Position numbers and translations under genes: made by a program. DNA of 64,000 bases. It comes from Cucumis sativus (Eukaryota > Streptophyta > Magnoliopsida > Cucurbitales > Cucurbitaceae). Under the pieces are notes generated by a model. That model was not told where the DNA came from and searched no databases. It saw only the letters and a program-made list of their open reading frames with translations. Numbering within the stretch: position 1 is the first letter of the stretch; each line of letters opens with the position of its first letter. Below are positions 26,679-39,100 of this stretch, one piece after another. Location of the stretch: contig NC_026660.2 of assembly GCF_000004075.3 (NCBI RefSeq), positions 17,689,837 through 17,753,836 of the forward strand, in the 5' to 3' direction.

Positions 26679-29182
26679 TTAAGCAGCTACTGCAACTTGT
26701 TCTTGCTTCTTATCCGCTACTTTTGAAGGCTTTCCAATGTTTTCTGGTTTTTCGACACCTTGAATATCGACGATCCTCAACTTTGTTAATTCCTGAGATA
26801 GAAAACATAGTAGAAAGAGGTCATCAGACAACTTGAATAAGCAACTCTTCTGATCTTTTTGGATAGTCTAGATATACCTGGCGATGTCCTTTGGTTCTGC
26901 GGTAATTCTTCCTCCTTTTTTTCTTGAAGATGATTACTTTTGCATCTAATGCCTTTTGAAGAGGAGGAAAAATCATTCAAGTTAGAATTTGAACACGAAT
27001 TTGAGAACGACTTCCAGGATTTGGAAACAAAAAGAAATTAAGAGGAAAAAAAATAAAAAAGCACAACCAAAGAAATATTTACATTAGTAAACCGACCACA
27101 GACAGGACAACAAAGTTGTTATGATGATATTGTAGCAAATAAATCACTAAGAAACAAATATATTACACTTAATACTGCAGAATTAGCGTTAAGTAGAACA
27201 CGTAATTCCATAATCCTTTTAAGAAACAATTATTAGAAGAACATGTCTTCTAGGCATCTTCCAAACAGTGTTAAGTTTCCAGATTCTAGTATTTTCATCC
27301 AACTTAATGCCTGGATATGTGAAAGTAGATAAATTTTGCTAACAAACTGGCATTCCTATTCTAAGTTCAACATGTGCGGATAGGAATTTAAACCTCTGAT
27401 TTTTTGGCTGAGAGCTATACCTTACCTAATTAGGTGGTGCTCAAGTTGGCAATTGGATCGTTATGGTTACTAAAATGATTCTAAATCGCACAAAGAGGTA
27501 GAAAATTGAAAATGTATAGTAACAGTCCAAGAGAATACACGCCAGCAAAAATTTATTCTTACAATATATTGCATTAGCAACAAAAAACGAGTAAATAGTT
27601 TAGCTGTCACTCTTACATGTTCCTCAACAACTGCTTGAACAACTGCACTTGGTACTGTTGGCCTACCTACAATCGTTTGGCTACTTGAGCCAACCAAGAG
27701 AACCTTATTCAATATCAACTGCAAAAGATAAATCCATAAAAGAATAATCATTCAAGCTTGCTCGGGATGAAATACATAGAAGAATTTTAGTCGATATCAG
27801 TACAGAAGTTCAACACAAATCATCAAAATCAAGTAGGCAAGATATAAAAGCAAACATGAGAAAATCAACAGACGGCGTTCAAGACTGACAAGGCAAAAGG
27901 GTAATATAAATGTCAGAAAAGATCCCCTTATGATCCCATGTGCAACTAACAATAAGCACTTGAATAAAAGCTACCAAACGATAATATATTTTACACGTAT
28001 TTTAGTTAGTCTGACGAATTTACATCACCACATATTTTAGCCTCATCTGTGACAATTTGAAAAGTGCAACTTCTCAAGTACAAAAAACAATTGCTTTTTA
28101 GGAGCTCCACTATGTTTTGTCACACTGTCAAGAAAACAAAGGAGCTCCTCAATCCTTATTCATCTACAGATTGCCTTACAGTCTGTCAAATTAATGTTTA
28201 AGTCGAATCCTACCAATAAAAAAAACATAGCATAGCACAAATTTTAACTTTCCAAATTGCAACCTGGAAACAACAGAATTTAGAGAAAAAAAATGAGTAC
28301 AATTCAGTTCTAGGTTCCGAAATTGCTCCCATGTGAAATATTGTGTTCGGAATAACTTATGAGAAAAACTGTAACTAAATCCTTTTTCTCTACAAGTACC
28401 TATGAAAAAATTAATAGATATAGCATTACTAATCTGGTTGGATGGCTCATATCAAAAGAGTGGAAGCAGGAGACCGTGTAGAAAAATGGCCAAAAGCTAG
28501 CAAGTCTAATAAAAACGGATAAACTATACTATATGTAACGCATTGACAAAGAAGAATGGAATAGGAGTTGCAAACCTTGTCATTCACATCACAGAATTTT
28601 AATCTCTCAGTAAAAATACTGTCTCCATTGCTAACCTTGAATTGGTGAGAGCCAATCTACAAGAGTAACCAAAAGAAAAGAGTGGATAACTGTCCAACTA
28701 CTAATTCATAAAACTCGTTAAGACATGCCACAGGTTTTAACCTGAACAACAGCAAAAGCAGGCTCGTAAGGCTTGAAAACCCCTTCAGATTGATCAAGTG
28801 GCCCTAATACTTTATATCCAATAGCAGCTGCTTCAGCCTCCATCTCCTCCTTTGTATACTCCTTTTTCATAACCCTACTCGACGTGGAAATACCATCATC
28901 CTCACTATCATATGCTTCATCATCTTCATCTTCATCTTCATCTTCAGTAAAATCATCTTCACTGCCATTCCGACTATCAGATGAGAGATAACGTGTATGT
29001 GGCCAGTAGGTACACAAAGAAGGATCAGTTTTAGCAGAAAGGCAGTTTGATAGAGAAGCATGTGTACGGAAATTTTGGGAAAGGAAGGAAGGTGCAGTTT
29101 TCAGCGGGTGGATATATGGCTTGGTGGAAAAAATGGCTGAGGCATGACGAGTTAGTACTTGTAAACACCGTCTGTTCGCCAT
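26679..29182 (-). CDS. NFD1: Mitochondrial ribosomal protein bL21m (NFD1-like)
   Basis: A protein of the large subunit of the mitochondrial ribosome. The Arabidopsis counterpart, NUCLEAR FUSION DEFECTIVE 1, is needed for polar nuclear fusion. Exons in coding order are 29182-28742, 28656-28576, 27718-27617, 26952-26878 and 26792-26679. All are in frame and give 270 aa. The N-terminus MANRRCLQVLTRHAS is basic and serine-rich, fitting a mitochondrial presequence. An upstream in-frame ATG at 29236 exists but would place a less presequence-like extension in front. Residues about 90-115 are an Asp/Glu run coded by a GAT/GAA repeat. The L21 fold follows: YKVLGPLDQSEGVFKPYEPAFAVVQ, IGSHQFKVSNGDSI, KVLLVGSSSQTIVGRP, and the RNA-binding KKKRRKNYRRTKGHRQ. 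The C-terminal tail is charged and specific to plants. Confidence 0.95.
27290..27450 (-). mobile_element. Possible decayed SINE in NFD1 intron 3
   Basis: On the minus strand, TTAGGTAAGGTATAGCTCTC is followed by CAGAGGTTTAAATTCC, a spacing and wording that resembles a tRNA-type box A / box B pair in a worn SINE head. Both boxes deviate from consensus and no tail or target duplication is evident. Confidence 0.3.
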
Positions 29183-31087
29183 GGTGGTGATCCTTATGGC
29201 CTTTGATCTATATACAACTCCTACACATGCTGCCACAATATTCCAAACTTCTTAGTCAGCAGAAAGAAAATAAAAACATAAACACATGTTGGGAACCCCT
29301 GAATTTGATCGACATGTTTGGATGGAAAAGAAACGGAAGAGAAGAATTTTGAATTTGTTGAGATTTGAAATCCTGTTTTTAAAAATTAAAAAAAAAAATT
29401 ATATTCCAAATAGGTCCAAATTTGGAGGATTTCACATTTTGAAAAAACTAATGCTTCTATTTATCATAAAGGAGATCCTTTATTTCTATTTGCCCCAATT
29501 TCTATTTGCCCCAACCTACACCAGTTCATATGCATCAATAATTATTTCAACACTCAAGCAAACTCCAGGTTTACCCATTCGTTGTTCTGGTGGATCCTTT
29601 TTGTGTGTGTCTATCTGTTTTTCCATGGTATTTTGCTGTTCTTTTGTAACAGAAAAAATATTTTCAAGACAGCTTATTGAACAAGTTTATTGTACCTGAT
29701 TATGAAGGCCAGTTTTCTTTTGTGCTTTATAAGTTTATTGAACTTTTCTGTTCCATTTTATTTAGTTATTCGGATAAGAATAATACGCTCTTTTCATTTG
29801 TCATTCATTATTTATTGATTCAATTTACTATTTTCTTAATCTTTAGAACTCAAAAGACAGTTTTGCAACCTCTAGAATTCTAGAGTTCTGTTCAAGTAAG
29901 TTCGTACTGTTTTCCTAATATGCGAAGCATGCATTGTCCTTTTTATGTTTTCATTTGGATTGGTTACACATTGACTGAATAAGAAATCGACAAAAAAGTA
30001 AAATAAAAACCATACATCTTTTGCTCTACTTCTTTGTGGGTGGACATATTAAACAACATAATGAACGAAACAAAATGAAAAGATAGAAGAAAAATCAAAA
30101 CCTCGGGGATCTGAAAAATGACCGGCAGTGGGCGTGAGGGACTGAACCACTTTCTAGAAAAGAAAAACAGAAATAACCAACTCCGATTGGTCTAGGGGCG
30201 AGCGAGTGTGGAGGGAGGAAGCGACGGGGACTTCGTCAGGAGATTGAGATGACGGAAGCTGAGAGTGAAGCGTGCGACGGTAGACGGTGAGATCACGTCG
30301 GGCGTGCAGTGGGTGACAGTGAGATGGAGGGAGAGAGGGGGTGGAGGGGGTGGCCGGCGTGAAATGAAGTAGGGTTTAGAAAAATCAAAGGGTAAAAGCA
30401 ACAATAGTTTTGAAAATATAAAACGGAAACTTGTCTTTTCGAGCTGCCCTCTCTAATTTACCCCAATAATTGTGTTTAAATGTGATTCGTATTATATAGT
30501 TAAATCATACCATTTTAGTCTCTATTGGTAAGAGAAAGTTAAGAGTTTAATGTATATTTAGATAAAATTTTCATAAATAGTTCATACGAAAACTATTTTC
30601 TATCAATTTATCAAACTAAAATGACAAATTCTAATTAATATAGACTAAAATTTATTGTTTTAAAACTACATGAACCAAGTTTGTAAATGAACATAAACAT
30701 TTATATAGTTATTGTTTTGTATTCTTATATAATTGATAAGATATTACATAATGCATATAATGTATTGGATATAATTTTACTTTTTGAAATTTAAAATTCA
30801 AATTACTGATGCAATGAAAACATAAGAATTGTTGTTTTTAGAATTTACATTGTTTGAATCACATCATTCAATAAGAGTTTTGATAGATAAAATTTTTGTT
30901 GTTACCAATTTTTTGTCTGAAATGTGAAAACAAAAGAATAATTGCTTTTCGATTTACACCCGTTTGAATCACAAAATTCAAAAACATAAATTTTGTGAAT
31001 TAAGAAATGTGAAAACATAAAACAAAATTTAAATTCTCTAACAAACATATCATTCGTTTGAGTATAAATCTATAAATTTAGAAAAAA

Positions 31088-31122
31088 TGTGTTGATAAAA
31101 CGTCTGTGTTGATAAAACGTCT
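31088..31122. repeat. 17-base direct tandem repeat, two copies
   Basis: The unit TGTGTTGATAAAACGTC occurs twice back to back with no mismatch. Confidence 0.85.
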
Positions 31123-31451
31123 GTGCATATAAATATATTCTTAAAAATATAGTCTAATCTTAAACATGATTTGGGTGTTTTAATAGTATGATGTATGTGC
31201 AAGTGTTTTTTAAGAAGAAACAAAAAATTAAAACACACTCCTCCCTCCTTTTCCCTTGTTCATGCTAATCATAATTTTTCCGTTGGTCTCACTCTCTTTT
31301 CTTTCTCTTGCTCATCGTTAAGAAAAATGTGGCGAATAAGAACCAAGAATGCACATTACATAAAAGTGGAATATGAAAGGAAAATGAATCGGTAAAACAC
31401 ATCGATTAAAAAAAAATGATGTATTTGAAAGTGATTTTGAAATAGTCAAAA

Positions 31452-31634
31452 CTCTTTTTTCTCATACCAAAATTATTTTTCATTCCAACTAAAAATATCA
31501 AATCATTTTAAATTGAGTTTAACTCTAACAAGTGTTCGAAATATACTTTTTTTCTCGTACCAAAATTATTTTTCATTCCAACTAAAAATATCAAATCATT
31601 TTAAATTGAGTTTAACTCTAACAAGTGTTCGAAA
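31452..31634. repeat. 93-base tandem duplication, nearly identical copies
   Basis: Copy one (about 31452-31541) and copy two (about 31545-31634) share TACCAAAATTATTTTTCATT through AACTCTAACAAGTGTTCGAA. I see an A/G difference before TACC and a T-run length change. The low divergence points to a recent local duplication. Confidence 0.85.
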
Positions 31635-33169
31635 CCTATTCTAAATATATGAAAATCATACTTAAGAGGTAGGTACTGAAACATAAATTTCATCGCTAAG
31701 TAATAAATAATTTTATTAAAATCAAAAGCATCCAACAGATTTATGGCGAGAAAGATAATTGTGCAGGGAAGAGTGAATATGGAAGAAGTGCATTTAAGAT
31801 CACAAGTGGTATTTTTTTTTACCATGTTCATAAAAGCATCAATGCCAAAATTTAATTTATTGATTTTTAAACTTTAGGGTTAATTTTCATATCATCTCTC
31901 TAATTCTCCTAAGTTTTTCGGTTTGGGGGGCAATTTTCCATTTCCCTAACGCCTTCTCCTAAAAAAAACGAAAATTTCCCCTCCACCTTCTTCACCCCTT
32001 CTCACTGCTCTTCACCTCCGAACGTCGGCTCCCTCCATTTCAACCGCTAAACGCCTCGCCGCCCGTCTCCCGCTTGCATTGCTGCCGCCGCTCATCCCTT
32101 CTGTTCTTGCCGAAGTCGTGGCCTCTCTTCACCCTCAGTACTACTTCTATCTCTCTCCTGTTCATTGGTATTCTCCATATTTCCATTGATGTCTTTCTTC
32201 TGCCTTCCAACTTATATTAGAACTTGTCTAATGAAAGGAAAAAAGAAGCCCTCAGAATATTTATAGTTTTGGACTAGAGTTGGTTTTGGTGGATTTTAGA
32301 TTAATACCATGGTGGTAGTGAAAGGAACTATGAGCGTTTTGTGAAAATTGGAGCTCTTACCCTCAAATTAATGAATCGCCAATGATACTTTGAGTTTGGT
32401 GTAAGTAGGTGCATAGTGAAGTAGTCTGAATTTTATGTGTGTACAAAAATAATGAAAGACAAAATAGGCATGCCTAAAAGCAAATGAGAATGCAGTAATA
32501 TACGTGTTTTTATATGGACAAATTTCGACACTTTTCATTTAAAGAATGAAAAGATACTAATGTCCGAAAGATTAAAAAAAGAGAGGAAAAAAAGTGGCAG
32601 ACTGGCAGTAGTAGAAGAGTCTCATTCGAGACATTTGTGTTAGCTGCATGAAATTGCCAGATGCCAATACTTGGCAGATCCTAGAATTAAACAGGGAGTT
32701 GCATGAAACTGCCATTTGGCAATTTTTTCTTAATAAATACAAGGCTTCAAAAGTGACATGTTTAATGGGTAATACCTGGACTAATTTTTTACTCTGTGAA
32801 ATAAAATAAATTCTACCACTGTAACCCTAACACGTTTTTTTCATCGCTCTCTCGCTTTGAGGTAATTAAAAGACTCATTGTCTGATGTGTGCCTTGCTTC
32901 TAAAACACGTCAGAAGTAGATGGAGGGCTGGAAGGAAATATAAATGATTCTTCCTGACACCCACTTTGATATGTAGCAGAGGTTATAGACTTTCGAAATT
33001 TTATGAACTAAAAGTATCATTTTTTGAAACATGATCAAATAAACATCAACAGAAACTCTAAAAGTTTCAAAACTAACGTAAGGTTGAGTCAATCCAAGAC
33101 TTTTAGGTCAATCAAAACCAATTTCATCAAGCTTCACTAGCAACAAGAGCAAAATCCTCATCCTCTGCT

Positions 33170-36100
33170 ATGGCCTCCACTTCTTCCATCCATTTAAAGT
33201 CCATCATCAACTATCTGCCTACTTCTGATGCGGCTGGACGTTCTAAAGTAACTATAACTCTACACCTTTTTCTATTTTTATCTTTCTCTTATTGAAATTG
33301 TCTATTTGGTTTATGCGAAAGGATTGATATGGGGAGGGGCCCAACTGATGATCTTTCCTCTATTTGCTGCTTTTGGGCTTTTTATTTTGATGACATTTGG
33401 AATTTGTATCTGGCTTTGGTGATGGTCCTGATGGATCAATCTGTTATTAAGTTCTTCATTGGGGTTTCACAGGGAATCACTTCCAAGAATTTTCTGGTGA
33501 GTTTTGGATTCCACAAGCCACCATTTTCGAGGTGTGATCAATTGATGCTTTCAAAAAAGTGTTCCATGGACAAAGAGATGGATGTGTCCACATCGACTTT
33601 GATCGATGATGCTGGTAAGTTAACTTTGCTTCATGCATAAATTTATTGGAATCATTTTGCTTGGCATTTGAAGATTGGTTTCTTGCTATAGAGTTGGAGG
33701 AAGAAGAGCCAAGCATTTCAACTATGATAATGAATTTTGAAAGCAAATTTGATCCTTATGGTGCCGTTAGCACGCCACTTTATCAAACTGCGACCTTCAA
33801 ACAAGTGAGTGGTAGGAATATATATAATTAGGTTTAAATTTGGGCCAAGATTCTCACTTTTATTTCATGTAGGTCTCTATTTTATAAATATTTTGTTTTA
33901 GTTGCTAATCTTTAAATAAAAAAAGCATCTATATCATTAACCTTGATAGTTATTAACAAGAAGACTTGGCATTATTATTATTATTATTTTTTTGTTATTT
34001 TACTTCATCAATGTGTGCCCCTACACATCACGTGTAGTAGTTACATGTGATGGGTTAGTTGTTAAGTTCCTAAAAAGATTAGGGTTCTTATTAAACAGTT
34101 AATGACGAACAATAAAGACAAAGAATTCATTTATGTCTAGGGATTGAAATTAGAACATTTACAAATCGAGAGACTAGAATATTTGAAAATTTAAGGACCT
34201 ACAAAAGTCTTGGGACCTTAATAGGATTTAACTTTTTTTTAATAACTATAAATTCAGCCTCTGAAATTACGGTTCAATTTAGTATTCTAGACTAGTCTGA
34301 TTTTTTATACTTTTACCTAGTCAGGTTGGTCACACTAAGCGACTTGGCTGAATATGGGTAACAGAAAATGGCTACTCGGACTTGGGTTGATTGGACTTCT
34401 CCTTAGTGTTGAACGTTGACGTGTTTATTGCTTTTACATAGACGAGGCATTCACGTGACTGTAACTAGGACAATTTTTTGCTGCAAACATTGAATTCACT
34501 GAAATTTCAAGATTCAAAGTTCATTCTTCGATACTAAGACTACTATGCACCTGATATTGTAATTATTGTTGTTTTCTTCTTGGTTTGGTATTTGCTTTGC
34601 ATTCTCTGCATTGTTCCTTGGATCCTTATTGACATTGCGAATGCTGTGGCTTCTTACTTGATTTCCATTTTTCACTTTGCTATGCAGCCTACTGCAACAG
34701 AAAATGGCCCATATGATTACACCAGAAGTGGAAATCCTACACGTGATGCCTTAGAAAGGTGCATTTTTGTCCTATATCCTACTTTAGAAAGAAAAAAGGG
34801 TACTATTCTGGCACTAACGCAGCTCTCCTCTCACCCCAAAATAATTAAATTTTTGTTCATGTAGCCTCTTAGCAGAGCTTGAAAAAGCTGATCGAGCACT
34901 TTGCTTCACCAGTGGGATGGCTGCTTTATCTGCAGTTGCTCAACTTGTTGGAACTGGTGGGTTTTTTTAATCCATTTGCATGGCGTTTTCCACTTTTGGG
35001 TTTCTTTGATTATTGTGTATTGGTTTGTATGATAGGTCCTGAAATTTTTGTTTTCATCAATTTGCATGTGTGAATTCCTTTTCCTACGTTGGACCTTCAT
35101 GATGGTCAGTAAAAATTTTAGGTGCTCTGTATTTCTACATTCTATTTGCTTGATCGGTGCCCTCTTTCCCTGGCTTTGACTACCTCTCTTCTGCCCCCTC
35201 AACCGAAAGGGGAAAATTGAGTAAAAAGAAAAGACGAGAAAAAGATTTCAAATGCTTGCAGAATCTTTTTAAAGATATTTGAATTATTTAGTTTTTTTAA
35301 TTATTATTATAGTAAATGGTGCTTAATATGAAAAAAGAAGACATTGATGTCAAGTTTCTAGATAACCAGCGTTCATCATTGCTCAATAGAATGGTATTAA
35401 AAGGGAAAACTCCAGCCAAATAATTTCAAAGTGAAAGAGTAGGACTCTATTTTAAAACCCAGCTTCAAAACTAAAGGAAGCTGATCTGAGGTTAATTTGG
35501 CGAGCCTTTCAATTCTCAATTCTTTGAAAAAATCTGCCCAAGCTACCGACCTACTATCTCACAGATTACTTTATTTTCAACTTCATTTTAATTTTTTCCA
35601 GGTAGGAAGAAGTTTTTTATGCCCTAGCAATCTATTATGCTAGCAATGTCTCCTTTATTTGCTGATGTTCCTTCCTTTGGGATGGTTTGATAACTAGAGT
35701 GTGTTTCCGCAACAAAGCTGCCATCTTCCTAGCAAAAGGGAAGTCAATTGGAGGGGGTGGGAGTGGTCACCTAAGGCTGAATCTTCTAAGGGAGATTCCT
35801 ATACTGCAACTATTTCTTTCCCATTTGGAAGATCCAATATCTTCTCAATATTCACTGAGATGTTCTTTGCAGTTGAAGTTAAAGTTTTAGAAAGGGGCTT
35901 CCTAAACCTAACCAACATAGACACTTACAACAGGACCCAATGGCATGTTCATTTTCAAGATAGTAGTTCTTTTGAAAGGCATTTCAGGAGAGCCTTATTG
36001 AGTTGAGGTGCCATATGACTTTTCTCACTAAACAATTTGCGACTTTTTTTTACATTTTGTTGCTAAGGTAACTTAAATATTCAATCCCAGTTACTGGTCA

Positions 36101-39100
36101 TTGCGACTTGAACTCATTTCCTTATAAGTCCTTTATTATTTTCATTGGTCCTTTTTTACCACTAAGCCAACCCATGATGGTTGATAGAACTTCCACTTCT
36201 GTTGGTGGTTCCTGATATGGTGCGAGGGGTCTCTTGGAAAAATTCTTTGCTTCCGGTGAGAGGAGGGGATTTTCTATGGTCTCTTTGATCCTAGGTATCA
36301 CAACTTTTTCCATTGAAATAAAGAAATTCATTGGAGACAGGTTTTCAGTAGTTGGACCACCCTCCCCTTGTCGTTCCTATCAAAATTTCAGGCAAGATTT
36401 TGAAAGAGAGCTTATGAGAGGACAATGGTGGAACACTGATCAAAAGGTTTGTTAGAGGCATGCTCAGTGAGGGGTAGGGAGAGGGAAAGGGGGAGAGAGA
36501 AGAGAGCATAGTTGTAGTTCCTTGTCACTAGTAATCTTGTCAGTCTTTAAATTATTTACTTGTGATCCTTTAACAGGTGAGGAAATTGTTGCTGGTGATG
36601 ACATTTATGGTGGCTCCGATCGATTGCTCTCACAAGTGATTCCTAGACGAGGAATTGTGGTCAAGTAAGTTGATTACTGTCATCATTTCTACCCTGGCTC
36701 CACCTCTTGGATTAAGATTGCAAGGGATAAAACTTGCAGACGTGTGAACACAAGTGACTTAGATGAGGTCTCATCTGCTATCGGCCCACTAACGAAGCTT
36801 GTGTGGCTGGAGAGTCCAACAAACCCAAGATTACAAATATCAGATATTCGGGTAAGGTCTCTGACTTTGTAAACAATTGTGCTAATATTGCATGCCCTAG
36901 TAACTTGATTTTTCACCATGTAGTTAGGTGTTAGCTATGGATAATTTTGAAATTATTAGCCAAAATAATTCATTGCAAGCCCGAATAATCCCTTCCCTTG
37001 GATTCAGTTGAACATCATTGGATTTTCAGCCGAATAATTGGTGTTCTCTTTTGTAATCACCTTTAGATGCCTGAGGTTTTCCCGAATTTCATTAATCAAT
37101 GAGATTTTTCTTTTTTTTAAAAGGAAACAAATCTCTTTTATTAATATCAATAATGAGATAAAAGCTCAAAGTACAAGATGATTATACATGAGCACAAGAA
37201 CTTAGGGATCAGTAGACGCACCTGAACATCTCAATTAGGTTGACACTCCCTTAGCGTCACTTCATCATATTCGTACAAACTGCAAGAACATATAAAATGA
37301 GGGCAAATGAAGGCCTCTACAGCCCAAGCAAATAGAAAAAACATAATCTAAGATCTAATACACTAAATCTGGACTGTCCAAAAGCACCAGCAATTATGGA
37401 AGGAGACCAGAAAACTCCTAGCCTTGATTAGATTGCCGAAATGAAATCACCCCAATTCAGATTTAAATCAGAGATGCTGTACATGTTGAATTCCTTAGAA
37501 AGAGTGCCCCACGAGGAGGCATTATGATGAGCATTTTCAAAACGATAGAACCAACCAGTCCTTTGGTTTCTTTCAAACCACAAATTGGCCAATAAGTCTC
37601 TGGCTGCATTCCACAAAAGAATTTGTGCAGTCTTATTAAGATGAGGCCCTCCTAAAAGATGTCGAACTGCTTCTCTACTCTCTGATAGAATTTTCTTACT
37701 AAAAGAAAATTGGTTAGCTGAAGCTACAAGGAGGCAAATGGATAACTTTTATATATTTTATTTATCCACTTGCTATATCATGTTTGAAACCTGGAATCAT
37801 GCTAATTGCTTAGTGAAAGGAAAAATGATGCATTTCGCCTGTGATGCATGTCACTTGTCTTTCTATTTCAGACAATTGCAACTATGGCACACAAACATGG
37901 GGCTCTAGTGTTGGTAGATAACAGCATATTGTCCCCTGTATTATCACGACCACTGGACCTTGGAGCAGGTATCAAGAATACTTCCTAATTTCAATATTGA
38001 AGCATTTGAATACTGTTTTGAATATCAACTCACTCAAGTCTTTGATTTCAGACATTGTTATGCACTCTGCTACGAAATTTATTGCTGGACACAGTGATGT
38101 AATGGCAGGTGTGCTTGCTGTTAGGGGAGAAAGGTAAATTTTGCACTATGCTTTCTGACTGCTGAGGTAGAATAGATACATGACTTTTTATGTGATTTTA
38201 AATTAATCTATTTCAAATATTAATCCTGTGAAAGGAAAAAGGCTGTGTACTTTGTGCTTGCTAAATGCGTATTCAAATATATTTTTAGTATTTATATAAA
38301 TTTCTTTGGAAGCTGCTTTGACTTTTGAGGCAGAAGAAAAAATCACTTTGGAAAATCCAGGACTAATTCCAGGCACAGCTTGACTTCAAAATGATAAGAG
38401 TTGGATGGGAAGAGTGCAGGGGATCTTTCTGTAAAGAGCCTCTTCTGCAAGCAGATTTCATTTATGTTTTTGTTTTTTATGCTACTTGTTCATAGCTTAA
38501 AATTGTTCAGAAGCCATTGTATAAAAAACTGGACTTTGTGTGCGTGTGTTTGTGAAAATTAGAAGAAATGAAGGAAGCTACATTTGCTACGTATTTTCCT
38601 AAGTACGAAGCACAGTGGTCTTGTTCAGAGAAGAAATATATCATGCTTGGATTTGACTGTATCAGGATGCCTTGATGTTTCTTCCACTTGTTCTGATAAC
38701 TTAATTTGATTTTCCTTGTTCTCATTCTACCAGGTTGGCAAAAGAGTTGTATTTCCTTCAAAATGCAGAAGGATCCGGACTGGCTCCATTTGACTGTTGG
38801 ATTTGTTTAAGAGGAATAAAGACACTGGCCCTAAGAGTTGAGAAACAGCAGGTTCCGACCTGCACCTAATTCTTATGCCCTCTTTCTAAATATCCATAAT
38901 TGTCAGTTTCAAACTCATGTTGCTTTCTCTTAATTTAACCCAAAAGTTTGAGCTGATGGGTAAATACAAATTTAATATTTTATTATATAATACTCTCCCT
39001 CACTTGTGGACTTGAAATGTAAAAAACCCAATAAGTAGAAATCAATATTTATTGAGGTGGAAATTACATTGCAGGGATTTGAAGACAATACCTTTTAAAC

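Larger units (their letters stand above)
29183..33169. other. Intergenic between divergent NFD1 and cystathionine beta-lyase
   Basis: The two genes are transcribed away from each other, so both promoters lie here. Three GC- or pyrimidine-rich islands are present. 30190-30400 has only a low-complexity Pro/Ser ORF on the minus strand. 31240-31320 is a short pyrimidine-rich patch. 31900-32170 is C/T-rich with no ATG and looks like a first-exon leader, possibly a non-coding 5' exon of the lyase. Two direct tandem duplications lie at 31088-31122 and 31452-31634. No gene is supported in between. Confidence 0.5.

Noticed and set aside
29183..29236. Earlier ATG (MAACVGVV) for the L21 precursor
   Set aside because: Starting at MANRRC gives 270 aa, the expected length, with a typical mitochondrial presequence. 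The longer form cannot be excluded.
30192..30404. Minus-strand Pro-rich ORF in a GC island
   Set aside because: The 70-aa composition-driven product has PPPPPP and Ser runs and no homology I can name.
32640..32735. Imperfect inverted repeat AATTGCCAGATG / CATTTGGCAATT
   Set aside because: The arms are short with mismatches and a loop of about 50 bases. No known microRNA is seen and it is probably chance.
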